Positions 60,484 through 64,000 of a DNA stretch of 64,000 bases are shown here, one piece after another. The DNA comes from GCA-2733415 sp049609325 (GTDB lineage: Bacteria; Bacteroidota; Bacteroidia; Flavobacteriales; Flavobacteriaceae), in assembly GCA_049609325.1 (NCBI GenBank), contig JBMYYK010000002.1:1-64000 (forward strand), read 5' to 3'. Both the position numbers and the translations under genes were made by a program. Below the pieces are notes generated by a model. The model made no database searches, was not told the DNA's origin, and was given only the letters and a program-made list of their open reading frames with translations. Numbering within the stretch: the stretch's first letter is position 1; each line of letters begins with the position of its first letter.

Positions 60484-62135
60484 ATCTGAAAAACAACATA
60501 ATAAAAACTATTACTGCTATTCTTGTAGTGTTTGTTGTTAATTTTTTAGCGTCAAAAATCTACACACGAATAGATATTACTGAAGATGGTAGGTATACAC
60601 TATCAGAAGCCTCAAAAGAAACCGTTAACACTCAAGAACCTATTTATGTAGACGTATTCCTAACTGGCGAAATGCCATCGGAGTTTAAACGTTTGCAAAT
60701 TGAAACTAGACAATTACTGGAGGAATTCAGAGAAGTTAATGACAATATTATCGTTACTTATGTAAATCCTAAAGATGAAAATCCGGATATAAATATTCTA
60801 ACTTTAGAAATGGAGAAATTCGGTATGCCCGCCTTAAGAATTGATGTTAAAGAAAACGGGAAAACATCTCAAGAAGTAATATTCCCTTGGGCAGTAATTA
60901 ACCACAATCAAAAAGTTGCAAAAGTTTCATTAATAAAAACAAACACAAACAACTCTATTGACAGAGTTAACAACTCAGTACAACATTTAGAATACGCTTT
61001 TGCAAGTGCTTTTAAAGACGTTATTCTAGAAAAATCTAAAAAAATAGGACTCCTAATTGGTAACCAACAATTAGAAAGCAAGTATGTCTATGATTTCTTG
61101 AACACGTTAGAAAGCAGCTACCATATCATTCCAATAGCATTAGATTCTGCTGATATCAAACCAATAGAAACTTTTGAAAATTTACAAAAACTAGACTTAT
61201 TAATTAACGCCAAACCACAAAAAGCATTTTCTGACAACCAGAAATATGCACTAGATCAATACACAATTAACGGCGGAAAATCACTTTGGCTACTAGATGT
61301 TGTTCATGCTGAAATGGACAGTATATCAGAAAAAGGGCAAACCTTAGCTCTAGCAAAAGATTTGAACTTAAAAGACATGTTTTTTCAATATGGGTTTAGA
61401 GTCAACCCAGTGCTTACTAAAGACATGTATGCATCAGATGTTGTGCTGTTAGACAACAACAATCAACCTAATCGTTACCCTTGGTTTTACAACCCATTAG
61501 TAATTCCGCAAACCAAACACGCCATAGTCAACAACATTAGTCCTGTAAAATTTGAATTTGCAAACACTATAGATTTAGTCAAACAAGGGATCAATATCAA
61601 AAAAACACCTCTATTACAAACTTCAGAAATTTCTGCAACAGTTGGTATGCCAAAAATTATCAACTTAAATGAAATCAGTAAAAAACCAGATGCCAAAGCA
61701 TTTACAAAACAGAATTTAACCTTGGCAGCTTTATTTGAGGGTAATTTCACCTCAACATATAAAAACCGAATAAAACCTTTTGATTACAGCAATCATAAAG
61801 ACGAAAACAAAAGCTCAAAAATGATTGTTATTGCTGATGGTGATGTGATAAAAAACCACATTGACAGAGGAAAGCCATTGCCTTTAGGCTATGATAAATG
61901 GACGCAACAAAATTACGGAAACAAAGAATTTTTATTAAACGCCGTTAACTATTTATTAGATGATACAGGCTTAATGCAAGTAAGAAATAAAGAGGTGAAA
62001 ATTCCGTTTTTAGATGTAGAACGTATTGCAAAAGAGAAAACAAAATGGCAACTCATAAACATTGTCATTCCTTTCATTACTCTACTATTATTTGGCTTAA
62101 TTTACACTTACATAAGAAAACGTAAATACAGCTAA
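60480..62135 (+). CDS. gldG: Gliding motility ABC transporter component GldG
   Basis: This 551-residue protein has an N-terminal membrane segment (about residues 8-26), a large extracytoplasmic region and a C-terminal membrane segment (LINIVIPFITLLLFGLIYTYI). The DITEDGRYTLSEASKETV start and the GGKSLWLLDVVHAEMDS and NKEFLLNAVNYLLDDTGL segments are typical of GldG and related ABC-2 auxiliary proteins (DUF4350-like and Gldg_ABC domains). It partners GldF and GldA in gliding-associated transport. It overlaps the BamE-like gene by four bases. Confidence 0.92.
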   Translation: MNLKNNIIKTITAILVVFVVNFLASKIYTRIDITEDGRYTLSEASKETVNTQEPIYVDVFLTGEMPSEFKRLQIETRQLLEEFREVNDNIIVTYVNPKDENPDINILTLEMEKFGMPALRIDVKENGKTSQEVIFPWAVINHNQKVAKVSLIKTNTNNSIDRVNNSVQHLEYAFASAFKDVILEKSKKIGLLIGNQQLESKYVYDFLNTLESSYHIIPIALDSADIKPIETFENLQKLDLLINAKPQKAFSDNQKYALDQYTINGGKSLWLLDVVHAEMDSISEKGQTLALAKDLNLKDMFFQYGFRVNPVLTKDMYASDVVLLDNNNQPNRYPWFYNPLVIPQTKHAIVNNISPVKFEFANTIDLVKQGINIKKTPLLQTSEISATVGMPKIINLNEISKKPDAKAFTKQNLTLAALFEGNFTSTYKNRIKPFDYSNHKDENKSSKMIVIADGDVIKNHIDRGKPLPLGYDKWTQQNYGNKEFLLNAVNYLLDDTGLMQVRNKEVKIPFLDVERIAKEKTKWQLINIVIPFITLLLFGLIYTYIRKRKYS

Positions 62136-62197
62136 TTTTTGTTGAAAAACCGTACATCTTGTTAATAACATTCTTTCCTAATCACAAGGAAATAAGA

Positions 62198-62205
62198 TAT
62201 ATTTG
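62198..62205 (+). promoter_or_regulatory. -7 promoter element (TATATTTG) of dnaN
   Basis: An exact TAnnTTTG match lies 25 bases upstream of the dnaN ATG. No -33 TTG is visible at the usual spacing. Confidence 0.45.
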
Positions 62206-62229
62206 TAACTCGTATAAAAAAGAAAACAA

Positions 62230-63348
62230 ATGAAATTTATAGTTTCAAGTTCATATTTACTTAAACAACTTCAAATATTGGGTGGGGTTATTAATAGCAA
62301 TAACACACTACCAATTTTAGACAATTTTTTGTTTGAATTGAAGCAATCTACTTTAGTAGTTTCTGCAAGTGATTTAGAAACAACTATGTCATCTACATTA
62401 GATGTAGAATCTGAGTCTAACGGAAGTGTCGCCATTCCTGCAAAGTTGTTATTAGATACTTTAAAAACGTTTCCTGAGCAACCGTTAACGTTTATTATTG
62501 AAGACAACAATACTGTTGAAATTAGCTCAAATCACGGTAAATATGCGTTAGCTTATGCTAACGGGGAAGAATTTCCTAAATCGGTTTCTTTAAGCAACCC
62601 AAGTAAAACGTTGTTTAAAGGAGATATTTTAGCCACAGCAATTAGTAAAACTATTTTCGCTGCTGGAAATGACGATTTAAGACCCGTGATGAGTGGAGTA
62701 TTCTTTCAGTTTTCTACAGAGAGTTTAACTTTTGTTGCTACAGACGCTCACAAATTAGTAAAATACCAACGTACAGATGTTACCGCTTCTGAAACCGCAG
62801 AATTCATTATGCCTAAAAAACCTTTGAATTTATTAAAAGGAATTTTAGCCGGAAGTGATAGCGAAGTTACAATGGAATATAACGAATCTAACGCTAGATT
62901 TACTTTTGATAATATTGACTTGGTTTGTCGTTTAATAGACGGGAAATACCCTAATTACGAGGCTGTAATTCCTAAAGAAAATCCAAACCAACTGACTATA
63001 GCTAGAAATCAGTTTTTAAACTCTGTGAAGCGTGTGTCTATTTTCTCTAATAAAACCACACACCAAATTCGTTTAAAAATTGCTGGTGCAGAATTGAACA
63101 TTTCTGCAGAAGATATTGACTATTCAAATAAAGCTGAAGAGCGTTTAACGTGCGATTATCAAGGTGATGATTTACAAATAGGCTTTAACTCTCGTTTTTT
63201 AACAGAAATGTTAAACAACCTTGCTTCAGATGACGTGTCATTAGAAATGAGTTTACCAAACAGAGCAGGAATCTTGACACCAATTGATGGGTTAGATGAA
63301 GGCGAGCAAATTACCATGCTTGTTATGCCTGTAATGTTAAACAACTAA
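62230..63348 (+). CDS. dnaN: DNA polymerase III subunit beta (sliding clamp)
   Basis: This 372-residue ring-forming clamp tethers DNA polymerase III to DNA. The three repeated clamp domains are seen as MKFIVSSSYLLKQLQIL with SASDLETTM, FQFSTESLTFVATDAHKLVKYQ with FIMPKKPLN, and ISAEDIDYSNKAEERLTCDYQG. The C-terminal segment ends EGEQITMLVMPVMLNN with the conserved MPM(M/R)-like binding pocket. The gene is single, with its own promoter and terminator, and is separated from dnaA by 17.5 kb. Confidence 0.97.
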   Translation: MKFIVSSSYLLKQLQILGGVINSNNTLPILDNFLFELKQSTLVVSASDLETTMSSTLDVESESNGSVAIPAKLLLDTLKTFPEQPLTFIIEDNNTVEISSNHGKYALAYANGEEFPKSVSLSNPSKTLFKGDILATAISKTIFAAGNDDLRPVMSGVFFQFSTESLTFVATDAHKLVKYQRTDVTASETAEFIMPKKPLNLLKGILAGSDSEVTMEYNESNARFTFDNIDLVCRLIDGKYPNYEAVIPKENPNQLTIARNQFLNSVKRVSIFSNKTTHQIRLKIAGAELNISAEDIDYSNKAEERLTCDYQGDDLQIGFNSRFLTEMLNNLASDDVSLEMSLPNRAGILTPIDGLDEGEQITMLVMPVMLNN

Positions 63349-63368
63349 TACCAAAAACCAACCAAAAC

Positions 63369-63402
63369 TAAAAAGAGGACTTGCTTATGCAGTCCTCTTT
63401 TT
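63369..63402. terminator. Bidirectional intrinsic terminator
   Basis: The stem AGAGGAC (63374-63380) with GTCCTCT (63392-63398), extended inward by TGC/GCA with one bulge, is flanked by A and T runs. It lies between convergent dnaN and the cvfB-like gene. Confidence 0.8.
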
Positions 63403-63426
63403 TATTATAAAATTTATGTTTGATGA

Positions 63427-64000
63427 TTATTTAAAATCTTGCTCAGGCAAGTCACCCACTAAATAAATTCCATCATTCTCCAAAGTAATCAGTTTATCTT
63501 TATATAAAGACCCTATAGCTTTTTTAAACGTCTTTTTACTCATTTGTAAAAGCTGCTTTATAATTTCTGGGTTAGACTTATCTGTCACCCCTAAAAACCC
63601 ATCGTTTTTCTTCAATTCAGATAATATAACCTGTGCATTAGGCTCTATATTTTTATAGCCTATTTGTTGAAATGATACATCAATTTTATTACCAGGCCTT
63701 ATTTTTTTAATATACCCAGTCATGACATCTCCTACTCTAATATTTTGAAATACTTGATCTTCATACACCAATCCTTTATGTTGCTGGTTGATGATAACAT
63801 TTATACCAATATCAGTCATATGTGAGACAACAATATCAACTTCGTCAAACTGTTTTACAGTTAAATTTTCATTTGACAAATACTTATTGATTTTACTAGT
63901 TCCTACTAAACGACCAGTTTTATCATCTAAAAACATATATACCAAATAGCTTTTTCCGGCTTGCATTGGTCTTGCTTGTTCATTAAATGGCACAAATAAG
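63427..64000 (-). CDS. CvfB-like S1-domain RNA-binding protein (5' end outside window)
   Basis: The reading frame is open to the window edge, and 63991-63993 (GTG) is internal, so the N-terminus is missing. The visible 190 or so residues have VPFNEQARPMQAGKSYLVYMFLD (linking S1 units), S1-like IGINVIINQQHKGLVYEDQVF with GDVMTGYIKKIRPGNKIDVSFQ, and a C-terminal winged-helix-like domain (MSKKTFKKAIGSLYKDKLI). This order matches the CvfB/YitL family of RNA-binding virulence and stress regulators, usually about 280 residues long. The role in Bacteroidota is unknown. Confidence 0.85.
   Translation of the reverse strand, partial: LFVPFNEQARPMQAGKSYLVYMFLDDKTGRLVGTSKINKYLSNENLTVKQFDEVDIVVSHMTDIGINVIINQQHKGLVYEDQVFQNIRVGDVMTGYIKKIRPGNKIDVSFQQIGYKNIEPNAQVILSELKKNDGFLGVTDKSNPEIIKQLLQMSKKTFKKAIGSLYKDKLITLENDGIYLVGDLPEQDFK

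Noticed and set aside
1..64000. Mobile elements, prophage, defence islands, tRNA or rRNA genes
   Set aside because: No transposase, integrase, att-like direct repeats, restriction or CRISPR genes, or tRNA cloverleaf-like sequences were recognised on either strand by reading; a dedicated tRNA scan could not be run.

Overview
The window is a 64 kb stretch of chromosome from a member of the Bacteroidota, almost certainly family Flavobacteriaceae. The signs are low GC content, GldF and GldG gliding-motility proteins, two proteins with type IX secretion (T9SS) C-terminal sorting domains, lipoproteins with short Cys-type signals, a long-form GAPDH, and A/T-rich start regions without Shine-Dalgarno sequences. 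Many genes also have the Bacteroidota -7 promoter element TAnnTTTG upstream. No tRNA, rRNA, CRISPR array, insertion sequence or prophage was recognised. No gene-free stretch exceeds 300 bases; the longest is 253 bases, between recQ and kdsD, and bases 1-151 hold nothing recognisable.

Layout. 0.15-7.8 kb: a DUF4294 protein, an M42 aminopeptidase, a large repeat-rich T9SS surface protein with YadA-like head repeats, a TMTC-like membrane/TPR protein and a divergent GT2 glycosyltransferase. 7.8-15.2 kb: acetyl-CoA synthetase behind a TlpA-type lipoprotein, phoH-purC, a SAM hydroxide adenosyltransferase with an ABM-domain protein, and a nitronate monooxygenase. 15.3-20.6 kb: a GNAT protein, a tight run of small poorly characterised genes, and dnaK. 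20.8-25.9 kb: sdaA, an NTF2-like protein, panB with an RluA-type synthase, and comM. 26.0-32.9 kb: the recQ-pabB-tilS-dsbD operon. 33.2-36.1 kb: kdsD-tatC-CMD followed by lptB. 36.2-39.2 kb: GH25, pssA, prmC and a GNAT gene. 39.2-42.8 kb: a lipoprotein-ribD-HAD-EamA-yigZ operon. 43.3-46.0 kb: dnaA, an LMW phosphatase and a tetrapyrrole-methylase-fold methyltransferase. 46.1-49.2 kb: a lysozyme-like protein and dapF-GNAT-mltG. 49.4-54.2 kb: htrA, gap, a coiled-coil membrane protein with trmD, and rplS. 54.3-64.0 kb: a cysteine desulfurase, a TSP3-repeat lipoprotein, a second T9SS protein, a single-RecA-domain DEAD-like gene leading gldF-X-gldG, dnaN, and a cvfB-like gene cut by the window edge.

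Most genes are housekeeping: cell envelope (lptB, kdsD, mltG, GH25, dapF, pssA, tatC), translation and RNA modification (tilS, trmD, prmC, rplS), replication and repair (dnaA, dnaN, recQ) and cofactors (ribD, panB, pabB). The surface and motility parts (T9SS substrates, gldFG) are the lineage-specific layer.

The most unusual observations are: (1) ribD lacks a canonical start, its conserved N-terminus running back to an ATA codon in an ATAA overlap with the upstream stop; (2) a 183-residue membrane-anchored BamE-like protein inserted between gldF and gldG, in an operon led by a half DEAD-box protein with an altered motif II; (3) six TTAA boxes in near-helical phase upstream of htrA; (4) a candidate structured leader ahead of rplS; and (5) a YadA-like adhesin architecture joined to a T9SS sorting domain. 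No clearly new multi-gene defence or mobile system is visible.
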